The notes beneath the pieces are model-generated. The model was not told where the DNA came from. It made no database searches and saw only the letters and a program-made list of their open reading frames with translations. From an uncultured Bacteroides sp. (GTDB lineage: Bacteria; Bacteroidota; Bacteroidia; Bacteroidales; UBA932): a DNA stretch of 56,817 bases. A program made the translations under genes and the position numbers. Below, in pieces: positions 17,119-26,790 of this stretch. The stretch covers positions 1-56,817 of the forward strand of contig CAMCGB010000012.1 in assembly GCA_945874355.1 (NCBI GenBank), in the 5' to 3' direction. Position 1 is the first letter of the stretch. Every line of letters begins with the position of its first letter.

Positions 17119-19512
17119 TTAGGCTTTATATTTATCTATATCTCTGAATCCCAGAAGGAAAGCCTTGACATCAAGCCTCTTCTTCCCGCTTGCCTGCACT
17201 TCCAGAAGGCTCACAGCGCGGCCATCTCCGCAGCCTATTGCAAGATAAGTCTTATGGTCAGTAAGCACCTGGCCGGGACGGCAATCCATCTCCACAACCC
17301 TGCTGGAGTAAATCTTCATCTCCACACGCTCGCCCGAGTCAGAAACCAGGGTGGCAAAAGCACCCGGATAAGGACTCAGGCCGCGGATGAGGTTGTGCAC
17401 CCTGGAGGCGGGAGCGGAGAAGTCTATACGGCAGGTCTCGCGGGTCAACTTCGGAGCGCTCTTCAGCACTTCTGAACCCTGGATGAAGGAGCGCTGGACC
17501 CTTATCTGCACATTACCCTGAATCAGGGCATCGACAGTCTGGACCACCAGCTGGGAGCCCATATGCATCAGTCGGTCGTGCACATCGCCTGCCGTGTCTT
17601 CCGGACCTATGGGGCACTCTTCGCGCAGGATGATGCCTCCGGTATCGATGTTCTTGTCCAGCATGAAGGTAGTCACTCCGGTACGTTTCTCCCCGTTGAT
17701 GACCGCCCAGTTTATAGGAGCCGCTCCACGATACTGGGGCAGCAGGGCGGCGTGCAGATTGAACGTACCCAGACGGGGCATAGCCCATACTTCTTCAGGA
17801 AGCATCCTGAAGGCCACCACCACAAACATATCGGCCTTGAGGGCCTTGAGCGACGCGAGGAACTCGGGGTCCTTGAGCTTAACGGGCTGGAGTACAGGCA
17901 GGCCATGACTGACGGCATACTGCTTGACTGCACTCTCGTTCATCTTCAGCCCCCTGCCGCTGGGCTTGTCGGCTACGGTAACCACTCCCACGACCTTATG
18001 GCCGGAGCGGATCAGGGCGTCGAGCGGCTCCACGGCAAACTCGGGGGTGCCCATATAAACTATCCTCACGGGGCGGAAGAAGCCCAGAACTTTGCTCTTG
18101 AGGATACGGAAACGGGTTTTGATAGTGTCCATATTGAAAATGTCATAATCCTTGACCGCCGCAATCATCAGGAAAACGCAGAAAGGCAGCAGGACAAGGG
18201 ACGATATGAATGCTCCCTGGACGGCCTTTACAGCTCCGTCTGAAGCAAGTTTCGAGCCGCTCAGGTCCACCACCCAATAAAGCACAAAGAAGAGGACAGC
18301 GACAATCGCGCTCGCCCCCAGGCCCCCTTTCTTCTTATTCAGGGCCCCGATGGGCGCGCCTATGAAGAAAAGCAGGAAGCAGGCAAGTGCCTGGGCGAAC
18401 TTCTTGAGCAGCTCGATATCGATGTGGCGCACATTGTAGGCCTGCTCATAGATGTCGAACTTGAGATTGTTGACCTCTGTGGCGTAGCGGCTGGCGGCGT
18501 CGTAGGCGCTCTTGTAGGTGTTGGACTTGGCGGCTACGGAGTTGTACGTCAGCAGGTCGGGATGCGAGAACGGCTCCAGACCGGGGTTACGCCTTGCAGT
18601 GTCAAGCTGAGTGAACTCCAGCAGGATGTTCATATTGCGCATCTTGTCGTAGTGAACACCCGCCTGGTCCTTAAGGTAGGCATGCAGCGAGTCGCTCTCA
18701 TATTTGAGCCTTGCCACCCTTTTGGCCTTTGCCTGGTCGCCATAGCGGCTGGAGTCCGACTTCTCGAAACTATAGTTGTCCAAAGGAATGAGAAGATCCT
18801 GGCGGTCGAAGTCTATATGCCTGAGTGTAAGGGTGGTATCGGAATACCTGATAGTATTGTCCTCCTGATAGTTCGAGCCGTTGAACAGGGTAAATGTGAG
18901 ATATGCCTTGTCTTCCGAAATCTTGATGAGGGAAGAGTCGGCAAAGGTCACGGCAATATTGCCCTTTTTTGCGGAATGGTCATAGACTATCACATCATAG
19001 AGCATCCCGGTCTTCTTGTTCTGGTCTTTTACCCTCAGGATATAGCCGTCAATGCCGTCGTAGAACACCCCCGAGGGGATTTTTATCTCGCTCTTGGTCT
19101 TGGAGATGTCGTCACGCAGGGTGAAAATCTTGTCGTAGGCCCGCGGCACCAGGCGGTCGCCGATAAAAAATGCGGCTACGGCTATCAGCAGCGAAGATAC
19201 TATCAGCGGAAGTATGACCCTGGTGAACGGGATTCCCGAAGCCTTGACGGCCATCAGTTCGTTGTTCTCTGTCATCTGCCCCACAACCATCACGGAAGAA
19301 AGCAGGGTGGCAAGAGGCAGGGCGAGGGGCAGAATGGTGCAGACACCCCAGAAGAGGAATTCCAGGATGACTCCGAGCCCGAGACCCTTGCCTACAAGCT
19401 CGTCGATATAAACCCAGAGGAACTGGAGCATCAGGATGAAGACCACGACCAGAAGCACCGCGACAAAAGGCGCGATGAAAGACTTCAGCACAAAACGGTC
19501 GAGCTTCTTCAT
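17119..19512 (-). CDS. Fusion of LptF/LptG-type permease and methionyl-tRNA formyltransferase
   Basis: 797 residues in one uninterrupted frame. Residues 1-480 are a YjgP/YjgQ (LptF/LptG) permease: N-terminal helices with the TENNELMAVKASGIPF loop (80-96), a periplasmic domain (about 125-360) and C-terminal helices (about 370-455); it would extract LPS from the inner membrane. Residues 482-797 are a complete Fmt: VRIVYMGTPEFAV start, folate/catalytic residues Asn585 and His587 (FNLHAALLPQYRGAAPINW) and Asp623 (DTGGIIL), and a C-terminal domain. Fmt formylates Met-tRNAi. The junction carries a GTG at 18069 that might also start a separate Fmt. Follows alaS by 11 bases. Confidence 0.88.
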   Translation of the reverse strand: MKKLDRFVLKSFIAPFVAVLLVVVFILMLQFLWVYIDELVGKGLGLGVILEFLFWGVCTILPLALPLATLLSSVMVVGQMTENNELMAVKASGIPFTRVILPLIVSSLLIAVAAFFIGDRLVPRAYDKIFTLRDDISKTKSEIKIPSGVFYDGIDGYILRVKDQNKKTGMLYDVIVYDHSAKKGNIAVTFADSSLIKISEDKAYLTFTLFNGSNYQEDNTIRYSDTTLTLRHIDFDRQDLLIPLDNYSFEKSDSSRYGDQAKAKRVARLKYESDSLHAYLKDQAGVHYDKMRNMNILLEFTQLDTARRNPGLEPFSHPDLLTYNSVAAKSNTYKSAYDAASRYATEVNNLKFDIYEQAYNVRHIDIELLKKFAQALACFLLFFIGAPIGALNKKKGGLGASAIVAVLFFVLYWVVDLSGSKLASDGAVKAVQGAFISSLVLLPFCVFLMIAAVKDYDIFNMDTIKTRFRILKSKVLGFFRPVRIVYMGTPEFAVEPLDALIRSGHKVVGVVTVADKPSGRGLKMNESAVKQYAVSHGLPVLQPVKLKDPEFLASLKALKADMFVVVAFRMLPEEVWAMPRLGTFNLHAALLPQYRGAAPINWAVINGEKRTGVTTFMLDKNIDTGGIILREECPIGPEDTAGDVHDRLMHMGSQLVVQTVDALIQGNVQIRVQRSFIQGSEVLKSAPKLTRETCRIDFSAPASRVHNLIRGLSPYPGAFATLVSDSGERVEMKIYSSRVVEMDCRPGQVLTDHKTYLAIGCGDGRAVSLLEVQASGKKRLDVKAFLLGFRDIDKYKA

Positions 19513-19523
19513 CCTCTGAATGA

Positions 19524-22157
19524 CTATGCTTTAGCGGTAGCTATGAGGCATTCGAGGGCTTCTTTCAGTCCCTCGCAGTTCTTTCCTCCCGCGGTTGCAA
19601 GAGTGTTCTGTCCGCCACCGCCTCCGAGTATGAACTTGGCGGCAGGACGTATGTCCTTGCCTGCGTTCTTGCCCTTTGCAACCAGGTCGTCGGAGTACAT
19701 CAGCAGCAGCTGGGGCTTTCCTTCATAGGCAAAGGCGGCAACCAGGGCCGTATTCTCCACCTCTTTCTGGATGATGAGGGCGGCATTGCGCAGCAGGGTC
19801 GGGTCTCCGCCATTCTCAACAACGTGAGTGGCCACGATGAGCTTCACTCCGTCCTCTTCCCTGGCCTTAGACATCAAAACCTTTGCCAGCTCGCCGGCCT
19901 TGTATTTGGCGAACTCCTCGGCCTGCTTCTTGAAGGCGGCATTGTCCTCGAGGAGCTTGCTGATGGCACCCTGGATGTCCTGGGCATTGTTCAGCAGGGC
20001 CTTGGCGCCGCGAATAGAAGCCTGGAGCGAAGATACATACTCCTCGGCCTGCTCTCCTGTAACGGCCTCGATACGTCTGATGCCGGCAGCAATCGCAGAC
20101 TCGGAGAGGATTTTGAACAGGCCTATTTTACCTGTAGCGGGAGTGTGGCAGCCTCCGCAAAGCTCCACGCTGGGGCCGAACTTGACTACCCTCACCTTGT
20201 CGCCGTACTTCTCTCCGAACAGGGCTATGGCACCCATCTCACGGGCCTGGGCCATGCTTGCGTCGCGAGTCTCTTCAAGGGGAAGATCCTCCCTGATAAG
20301 CTGATTCACCCTCTTCTCCACTGCACAAAGCTGCTCGTCGGAGAGCTTCTCGTAGTGAGAGAAGTCGAAACGCAGGCTCTTGTCGCAAACGTAAGACCCC
20401 TTCTGCTCCACGTGTTCTCCGAGCACTTCCCTCAGCGCACGGTCCAGAAGGTGTGTGCAGCTGTGGTTCGCCTCGATGCGTGTTCTGCGCTCCGCATCCA
20501 CCTTCAGGGTGAAGGTCTGGCTGCAATTCTGGGGCAGGCTCTCGGCGATATGGATGGTGAGATTGTTCTCCTTTACAGTGTTGATAATCTTTATCTGCTC
20601 TCCGTCCTCGCCTATGGCAAGTCCGGTGTCTCCGACCTCGCCGCCCATCTCTCCATAGAAGGGAGTGCGGTCGAACACGAGCTGGAGCATCTGCTTGTTC
20701 TTCTGGACTACAGTCCTATGTTTGAGCAGTTTGACGCCTTCTACAGTGACTGCGTCATAGCCCAGAAACTCCACATCCTCGCCCTCATGATATACGCTCC
20801 AGTCGCCGAAAGTGTTGGAGGTGGCGTTGCGGGCGCGGTCCTTCTGCTTGCCCAGCTCGAAAGAGAACTTCTCGAGGTCCACCTTATAACCCTTCTCGGA
20901 AGCAATGAGCTCGGTAAGGTCAATGGGGAAGCCGTAGGTGTCGTAGAGCTTGAAGGCATCCTCTCCGCTGATGACCTTGCTTTCCGCGCTCCTCTCCATA
21001 CACTCGTCCATCAGTTTGATACCCCTGTCCAGAGTGCGCAGGAAGGCCATTTCCTCCTCGCGGATGACGTTCTCGATGAACTTCTGCTGCTTTGCGATCT
21101 CGGGATAGGCATCCCCCATCTCATCGACCAGGGTGGCGACAAGATTGCACAAGAAGGGCTCGCTGAGCGAAAGGAAAGTATAGCCGTAACGCACGGCGCG
21201 GCGAAGAATACGCCTTATCACATAGCCTGCCTTCACATTGGAAGGAAGCTGTCCGTCAGCGATGCTGAAGCTGATGGCACGGATGTGGTCAGCGATTACC
21301 CTCATTGCAACATCTGTCTGAGCGCTCTCGCCGTAACGGTGGCCGGAAAGCTCCCCTATTTTCGCGAGAAGGCCGGAGAAGACATCGGTGTCGTAGTTGC
21401 TGTTCTTGCCCTGGAGCACGGCGCAGAGCCTCTCGAAGCCCATTCCGGTATCGATATTCTTGGCCGGCAGACTCTCCAGGTGGCCGTCAGCCATCCTCTG
21501 GTACTGCATAAACACAAGGTTCCAGATCTCAATCACGTGGGGGTCTGACTTGTTGACCAGGTCCCTGCCGCTGAGTCCGCTCTGCTTCTTTTCCTGCTCG
21601 CTGCGGATGTCGATGTGCACCTCGGAACAGGGGCCGCAGGGGCCGGTGTCTCCCATCTCCCAGAAATTGTCGTGCTTGTTGCCCAGCAGGATATGGTCCT
21701 CGGGAAGGTGCTTGAGCCAGGCCTGGCGGGCTTCGGTGTCAAGAGTGGTCCCGTCTTCCTCAGAGCCCTCGAAAACGGTGGCGTAGAGCAGCTCGGGGTT
21801 AATCTTGTAAACTTCGGTCAGAAGCTCCCACGCCCAGTCTATGGCCTCGGTCTTGAAATAGTCTCCGAAACTCCAGTTGCCCAGCATCTCGAACATTGTA
21901 TGGTGGTAGGTGTCGTGTCCTACCTCTTCGAGGTCATTATGCTTACCGCTGACCCTGAGACACTTCTGCGAGTCCGCTGCCCTTTTGTACGGAGCGCTGG
22001 CATTGCCCAGGAATATGTCTTTGAACTGGTTCATACCGGCGTTGGTGAACATAAGCGTCGGGTCGTTCTTCACCACCATAGGGGCTGAAGGCACTACGGT
22101 GTGTCCTTTTGAAGCGAAAAAGTCAAGGAACTTCTGTCTGATCTCCTTAGATGTCAT
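19524..22157 (-). CDS. alaS: Alanyl-tRNA synthetase
   Basis: 877 residues, the normal full length. The N-terminal class II catalytic domain opens with [20 protein letters not shown] and [13 protein letters not shown]; the editing domain has the zinc-binding [12 protein letters not shown] and CGGCH; the C-terminal domain ends with GGGGGQ-type DHHA1 residues ([19 protein letters not shown]). First gene of the long minus-strand train; a promoter-like box lies at 22192-22199. Confidence 0.97.
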   Translation of the reverse strand: MTSKEIRQKFLDFFASKGHTVVPSAPMVVKNDPTLMFTNAGMNQFKDIFLGNASAPYKRAADSQKCLRVSGKHNDLEEVGHDTYHHTMFEMLGNWSFGDYFKTEAIDWAWELLTEVYKINPELLYATVFEGSEEDGTTLDTEARQAWLKHLPEDHILLGNKHDNFWEMGDTGPCGPCSEVHIDIRSEQEKKQSGLSGRDLVNKSDPHVIEIWNLVFMQYQRMADGHLESLPAKNIDTGMGFERLCAVLQGKNSNYDTDVFSGLLAKIGELSGHRYGESAQTDVAMRVIADHIRAISFSIADGQLPSNVKAGYVIRRILRRAVRYGYTFLSLSEPFLCNLVATLVDEMGDAYPEIAKQQKFIENVIREEEMAFLRTLDRGIKLMDECMERSAESKVISGEDAFKLYDTYGFPIDLTELIASEKGYKVDLEKFSFELGKQKDRARNATSNTFGDWSVYHEGEDVEFLGYDAVTVEGVKLLKHRTVVQKNKQMLQLVFDRTPFYGEMGGEVGDTGLAIGEDGEQIKIINTVKENNLTIHIAESLPQNCSQTFTLKVDAERRTRIEANHSCTHLLDRALREVLGEHVEQKGSYVCDKSLRFDFSHYEKLSDEQLCAVEKRVNQLIREDLPLEETRDASMAQAREMGAIALFGEKYGDKVRVVKFGPSVELCGGCHTPATGKIGLFKILSESAIAAGIRRIEAVTGEQAEEYVSSLQASIRGAKALLNNAQDIQGAISKLLEDNAAFKKQAEEFAKYKAGELAKVLMSKAREEDGVKLIVATHVVENGGDPTLLRNAALIIQKEVENTALVAAFAYEGKPQLLLMYSDDLVAKGKNAGKDIRPAAKFILGGGGGQNTLATAGGKNCEGLKEALECLIATAKA

Positions 22158-22191
22158 ATTTTGAAATTTTTATCGTCTTTTATGCAAACTG

Positions 22192-22199
22192 CAAAATTA
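22192..22199 (-). promoter_or_regulatory. Candidate -7 box for alaS
   Basis: Minus-strand TAATTTTG matches TAnnTTTG, 35 bases before the alaS ATG. The -33 position is only T-rich. Confidence 0.5.
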
Positions 22200-22246
22200 A
22201 CACAAATTTTTGAAGGAGTGAAAAATGCAGGAGCATAGCAGACGAA

Positions 22247-22286
22247 AAATGCGGCGAAAATTTTTGGAAAAATTTTCGCCGCATTT
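22247..22286 (-). terminator. Perfect 19-bp hairpin ending the SusCD/protease cluster
   Basis: The arms at 22247-22265 and 22268-22286 are exact reverse complements separated by two bases. Each arm has a GCGGCG core and an AT-rich loop side. On the minus strand the hairpin is followed by a short T run, and it lies 18 bases after the stop of the last lipoprotein gene, so it should terminate that transcript. The near-perfect symmetry would also allow termination in the plus direction. Confidence 0.8.
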
Positions 22287-22304
22287 AAAAACTATATAAG
22301 AGTC

Positions 22305-23369
22305 TTATTTCTTCAGGCTCTTCTTTTCTGTCTTGATGACGCTCATATGGGTGGAGATCTTTTCTCCGGTCTCGGAATTGGTAAGGATCACCTCTCCCTG
22401 ACCTGCCTTGAGGGCAGCTGCGGCAGCCTGGGCCTCGGGCTCATCCTCAGAGCGGGTGATTACGACTTCGCCATTCTCGTTTGCTGAGAACACGATTCTT
22501 CCTCCGTAGGTATAGCCTGAAAATGATTCAGTCTCATATGAGAAAAGGCCGTAAGTAAGACCGGCTCCATTAGGCACGCGGAACTGGATGTTGTCGTTGT
22601 CAAGGGCTACCATCTCAAGATTTCCTCCGAACAGCTTGCCGTTAAACCAGATAAGAGGAGCGATATAGCAAATTCCGATAGGATCACCGAAGTCAGCCGC
22701 AGCTATGTAGTTATCCATTCCCATAGGGAAAGCCATATAGGTAAGATTATCGTACTCCTCGCTTCTTCCGCCCTCACCTATGATGGGCCAGATATCGTTA
22801 TCGTCAGTAGAGACCTCCCCGAGAAGACCGGTAAATCCGACATAAGGATTCTCTACCATAAACTCCCACTGCTCAGTGACCTCTTCAGCTTTTGCATTGG
22901 TTCCCTTTACGTCATACAATCCGGCTACATAGTTAAGCTGGGGAACAGCAATCACGTAGGCCTTTGAGACCTCACCGACCTTTCCGCCAGCGTCAACGGT
23001 CTGAATCTCGATCTGAGTGAAAAGGTACTCAGCCTTGGCGTTGATGATCCTGAGGGTAACCACAGGGGTGTCTTCAGCGGACTCTACTACCACGTCCCTA
23101 TTGACGAAGCGGTAGTCTACGTTCCTCTCGCTATAGCCTTCCTCCTCTGTATCAGCTACATCCGTCACACGGATAGTAACAGGATAAGTGATATTGGAGC
23201 CCTTGACCTCAATAGGAACGTCGAAATTGGGACCGTCCTCGAGATAGAACTCGTTTACCTCTGAAGAGAAGGAAACCACTGCATCGCTGGTGATTTCTTT
23301 GCTCTTGTTGCAACTTGCGAGCAGCGCAAGGGCGGCTGCCGCGAAAGCGAATGTTTTCAATGTTTTCAT
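22305..23369 (-). CDS. Surface lipoprotein with Calx-beta-like N-terminal domain, copy 2
   Basis: 354 residues. Signal peptide with lipobox LALLASC (Cys about 20). Residues about 30-145 resemble a Calx-beta/Ig-like fold (VDYRFVNRDVVVESAEDTPVVTLRIIN), then a second domain begins near GLYDVKGTNAKAEEVTEQWEF. It shares this plan, including the VDY...SAE.xP...I.N pattern, with the lipoprotein at 27565-28458. Last gene of the SusCD/protease cluster. Its place suggests a surface binding or accessory role like SusE/SusF, but no family is firmly recognised. The tail is Ala/Glu/Lys-rich. Confidence 0.7.
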   Translation of the reverse strand: MKTLKTFAFAAAALALLASCNKSKEITSDAVVSFSSEVNEFYLEDGPNFDVPIEVKGSNITYPVTIRVTDVADTEEEGYSERNVDYRFVNRDVVVESAEDTPVVTLRIINAKAEYLFTQIEIQTVDAGGKVGEVSKAYVIAVPQLNYVAGLYDVKGTNAKAEEVTEQWEFMVENPYVGFTGLLGEVSTDDNDIWPIIGEGGRSEEYDNLTYMAFPMGMDNYIAAADFGDPIGICYIAPLIWFNGKLFGGNLEMVALDNDNIQFRVPNGAGLTYGLFSYETESFSGYTYGGRIVFSANENGEVVITRSEDEPEAQAAAAALKAGQGEVILTNSETGEKISTHMSVIKTEKKSLKK

Positions 23370-23401
23370 AACACTACTATTATTTGTATATTCTAATTCA
23401 A

Positions 23402-25831
23402 CTAGTATTTCACAATTCGGGTCGAGAAATCATTCTTCCCGTCAGTCACGTTGACCGTATAAACTCCGGCAGATAGCGCTCTCACATCTATTCCGGCAGG
23501 CGAGAAAGGATCTGAAGTGATTGCCTGGTCGACACACAGAGCTCCGGACTCGGAGTACAGTCTGACCTTTCCGTCGAAAGCGCCGGAAGCCCTGACATAA
23601 AGGGTTTCGCTCACCGGATTGGGATAGATGTCGAAAGTGCGGGAGCCGTCGCGTACCAGCACTGGCATAGTGCCGCTGATGTGTGCACCGAAACTGTCGG
23701 TAGCCGTAATCTCCACATTGTCAACTCCATAGGACTCAGCTTTGAAGCGAACCTGGTCGCCATTGACTTCAAAATCGCCAAGCGAGCACTTGCCTATTGT
23801 ATAGACGAGAGTCTCTCCGTCGGCATCGAAGAAGAAGGACGACAGCTTGACTTTGGAGGATACTCCAAGCTCGTCAACAACTATTCCGCTCAAAGGACGC
23901 AGCAGCACAGGAGCGTTGTTACCCTGAAGGCTGACGCTGAACTCTACCGAGTGAAGCTGATCGGGCTCCTGGTCGCAAGCGACAGTAAGGGTGCACTTGA
24001 ACTCGCGGGACTTCTCGTACTCTTTTTGTGCTGCGGCCTTTCCGTCCACGGTAACTACTATCCTCTTGGAGCTTTCCTGGACGACACTGAACCCGGGAAT
24101 CTGGGGCGTAAGGCTAAGCCTCAGGGCGTGCCCAGTGGGGTTCTTCACTGTGAAAGCGAGATCACGAACTTGGGACACCTTGAGAGTAAGCGAATTGCCG
24201 GCTTCCGGCTCAAGCTCGTGCACCACGTCGCGGCTGCCGTCGATAGCATTGGTAGCGCTGACCATACCAGCACCCATAGGGTAGGTATTGTAGGCAAGCA
24301 CCTCGTCGTTGGTGGTAGTAAGGAGCAGTTCCTTGAGCCTATCGTTGGTAAAGCCCTGTCCTCCGAGATTCGAAATAATCAGGGCGGCAACTCCGCTCAC
24401 GTGCGGGCAAGCCATAGAAGTTCCCTGCATCAGACCGTACTTGCCTTCAGGCAGGGTGCTCATCACCTGGAAACCCTTGGTGTAGTCTCCGCCGGGAGCA
24501 ATTATATCAGCCCAGTCACCGTAGCAGGAGTAGTAGGCACGCGCGTAGTCGGCTCCTACCGAAGTCACGGCAATAATGGGTTCATAGTCAGCAGGGTTGG
24601 TATAAGGCACGTGGTCGTTACCTGCTGCGAAGATTACCACGCCTCCCTTCATGGGAGAATCAGGCTTCTGATTCCCCTGGTTATCGCATCCGGCGTACTT
24701 GATGAAATAATCTATAGCCTCCTTAAGCGAAGCGGGTATTGTGGAATTCTTCAGGTCCTCAAGCTCGTTGCCGGTAATCTCTCCGTCACCATTGTAGTCG
24801 TAGTCATATCCCCAGCTATTCTGGGAGATGACTGCACCGTTGTCGGCAGACCATTTGATGGCATAAGGGGTATTGGCCCCAAGGCCTTTCTTGGCAGGAT
24901 CGGTAGAGAATATCTGGCAGGACATAAGGCTCACTCCGGGCACTCCCCTCCTATAGTCTCCACCTGCAAGGCCGCACACTCCGATACCGTTGTTGTTCAC
25001 GGCTCCAATGGTTCCCGCAACGTGGGTTCCATGGTTGTGGGGGTCTATGGTAGTACCTGAGATAAAGTCCCTTCCGTGCATACCGCTGCTTGGATCGGTC
25101 CACATATTGGCTGCAAGGTCGGGATGATTATAATCTATACCTCCGTCCACCACGGACACAATCACGTCAGAAGCGCCGGGAGTGTAGTTCTCCCACACCG
25201 AGAGGACATCCACGTCGCAGCCTGCTACCATTCCGGCCTTGGAGCCGTCGTTGATGTAGTGCCACTGCTGACCGAGCTGAGGGTCGTCAAAGGGCAGTGT
25301 CGCTACAGGCGAGGGTGCGGCGAAAGGCACTGGATACTCAAGCGAAGGACCGTCGTCAACGAGAGTGGCCTTGAGCGAGAACTCTGCGGCCTCGACCTCT
25401 GAAGCAGAAGCAAAAATAAGCTCCGCTTCTTCGACACTCACTGCCTCGGGTAGTTCTACGATATACCATTTATGGAGCCCGGCACGCCTTGTACGCTCCT
25501 CATACTCACCGGCATCGGGGAAGAGTCTGGTAAGGCTCACCGGCCTGATGAGGGCAAGAGAGGAAGAGGAAGCCTTGGTGCTTGCGCCCAGGGCCTGGAC
25601 GTCGCCGTCGTAAGCCTCAATCTCTGCGGTAAAGTCAGAGTTGAACTTGACAATCATCTTGCCGGCCTCTACAATCGAAGCGTTATAGCGCTGCCCGGTG
25701 ACTTTCGAAGTTATGGTACCCTCAAGCTCGGCCGGTTGCTCCTTCTGGGGAACAGACTGCTCGAGTTCAAGCGAATTACAAGCCGCGAAAGCAAGGCAGG
25801 CAAGGAGAAGAAGTGATTTTGCTGTCTTCAT
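23402..25831 (-). CDS. Subtilisin-like (S8) protease with lipobox and T9SS sorting domain
   Basis: 809 residues. N-terminal signal with lipobox LAFAAC (Cys18); propeptide-like region about 40-165; S8 catalytic domain about 185-500 with Asp229 (VVDGGIDYNHPDL), His267 (HNHGTHVAGT), oxyanion Asn405 (FAAGND) and Ser472 (GTSMACPHVSG). An insert at about 345-356 is a canonical EF-hand loop (DYNGDGEITGNE), suggesting calcium binding. Beta-rich domains follow, one cadherin-like near 650-720, and the last 75 residues are a type A T9SS sorting domain (FDIYPNPVSETLYV ... GVYTVNV). Likely a surface endopeptidase whose products feed the SusCD pair in the same cluster. The combination of lipobox and T9SS signal is odd. 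Confidence 0.9.
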   Translation of the reverse strand: MKTAKSLLLLACLAFAACNSLELEQSVPQKEQPAELEGTITSKVTGQRYNASIVEAGKMIVKFNSDFTAEIEAYDGDVQALGASTKASSSSLALIRPVSLTRLFPDAGEYEERTRRAGLHKWYIVELPEAVSVEEAELIFASASEVEAAEFSLKATLVDDGPSLEYPVPFAAPSPVATLPFDDPQLGQQWHYINDGSKAGMVAGCDVDVLSVWENYTPGASDVIVSVVDGGIDYNHPDLAANMWTDPSSGMHGRDFISGTTIDPHNHGTHVAGTIGAVNNNGIGVCGLAGGDYRRGVPGVSLMSCQIFSTDPAKKGLGANTPYAIKWSADNGAVISQNSWGYDYDYNGDGEITGNELEDLKNSTIPASLKEAIDYFIKYAGCDNQGNQKPDSPMKGGVVIFAAGNDHVPYTNPADYEPIIAVTSVGADYARAYYSCYGDWADIIAPGGDYTKGFQVMSTLPEGKYGLMQGTSMACPHVSGVAALIISNLGGQGFTNDRLKELLLTTTNDEVLAYNTYPMGAGMVSATNAIDGSRDVVHELEPEAGNSLTLKVSQVRDLAFTVKNPTGHALRLSLTPQIPGFSVVQESSKRIVVTVDGKAAAQKEYEKSREFKCTLTVACDQEPDQLHSVEFSVSLQGNNAPVLLRPLSGIVVDELGVSSKVKLSSFFFDADGETLVYTIGKCSLGDFEVNGDQVRFKAESYGVDNVEITATDSFGAHISGTMPVLVRDGSRTFDIYPNPVSETLYVRASGAFDGKVRLYSESGALCVDQAITSDPFSPAGIDVRALSAGVYTVNVTDGKNDFSTRIVKY

Positions 25832-25836
25832 AACGC

Positions 25837-26790
25837 TCAGAAACTATATGAAAGGTTGACAAGAAGACTCCCCGAGTTCGGGTTGTCGGAAGAGCCCAAA
25901 AGATAAGAGGCTCCCAACTCAACTCCCCACAGACGCAGGCCGGCTCCAACGGAAGCGAAGCCCATTTCGGGGGAAGAAAGAACTGTAGAATAGCCTCCGG
26001 CAATATAAACTGTCTCTTTGAAGCTATACCTCAGTCCTCCGGCAAGCCTGAACAGACTGTCTGCAAGGTAGGCGCTGGCCTGGGCGTGCAGGGCCAAACG
26101 GTGGTCGGCGGCTTTAGTGCGTCCAAGGGTGTAACTCAAGCCCAATTCGGCTTTTGAAGGAAGGGAATATGAAGACGCACCGCCATAGCTGATCTTCGTT
26201 CCGAGGTTCCTAAGCGACAGTGCAGCGTCGAGGTCTTTGTAACGATACTGCAGAGCAAGGTCGGAAACTAAGGCAGAACCGGCCTGGGGAGCTCCGATAT
26301 CGGAACGTACATAACCGAGATTCACTCCCAGGCTCAATGAAGGCAGCAGGGCGTAGGATGCTCCGAGCGCAAAATTCATCTCATTGGGGGTAAAACTGCC
26401 GCTTACGATGCCGTCTTCTCCGGTGAGTTCATAACTCTTGTGCATATAGTACTTGCCGAGGAAGTTGACAGCCAGGCTCTTTCCGATACGGACAAAACCT
26501 GAAGCGGCGGCATAGGAAGATGCCGAGTATGAAGGCTGCCAGAGGCCATAGGCCGCACCAACGGCAAGCTTCTTTGATGACAGGGCCGAGGAAGCGGGGT
26601 TGCTCCAGACGGAGAAAGCGCCGGCGTCCAAAGTCAGACCGCTGCCGCCAAGCGAGAGCGATTCAGCATCGGGACTGATGTCCAGAAACTGCGCCGCGCT
26701 TGAACCCTGCGCCCAGGCGGGAGCGCAGACTGCAGACAGCAGGAGGGTCAAAGTCAGTATGATGCGTTTCACTTCGATTCGTTTAAACAA
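25837..26790 (-). CDS. PorV/PorQ-family outer-membrane barrel
   Basis: 317 residues with a signal peptide (cleavage after CAPAWAQ, about residue 28). The conserved N-terminal block of the PorV/PorQ family is present: FLDISPDAESLSLGGSGL...SVWSNPASSAL. The remainder is amphipathic strands ending in Phe (VNLSYSF). PorV carries T9SS cargo from the translocon and PorQ belongs to the attachment complex; the length fits PorQ-like members best. Placed directly before the T9SS-domain protease (5-base gap), so a dedicated escort role is a reasonable inference. Overlaps the preceding gene by 22 bases. Confidence 0.78.
   Translation of the reverse strand: MFKRIEVKRIILTLTLLLSAVCAPAWAQGSSAAQFLDISPDAESLSLGGSGLTLDAGAFSVWSNPASSALSSKKLAVGAAYGLWQPSYSASSYAAASGFVRIGKSLAVNFLGKYYMHKSYELTGEDGIVSGSFTPNEMNFALGASYALLPSLSLGVNLGYVRSDIGAPQAGSALVSDLALQYRYKDLDAALSLRNLGTKISYGGASSYSLPSKAELGLSYTLGRTKAADHRLALHAQASAYLADSLFRLAGGLRYSFKETVYIAGGYSTVLSSPEMGFASVGAGLRLWGVELGASYLLGSSDNPNSGSLLVNLSYSF

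Noticed and set aside
19824..21548. Long plus-strand frame of 574 codons
   Set aside because: It is antisense to alaS, arises from codon bias on the opposite strand and has no recognisable domain.
23681..25060. Long plus-strand frame of 459 codons
   Set aside because: Antisense to the S8 protease gene, whose catalytic triad is intact.
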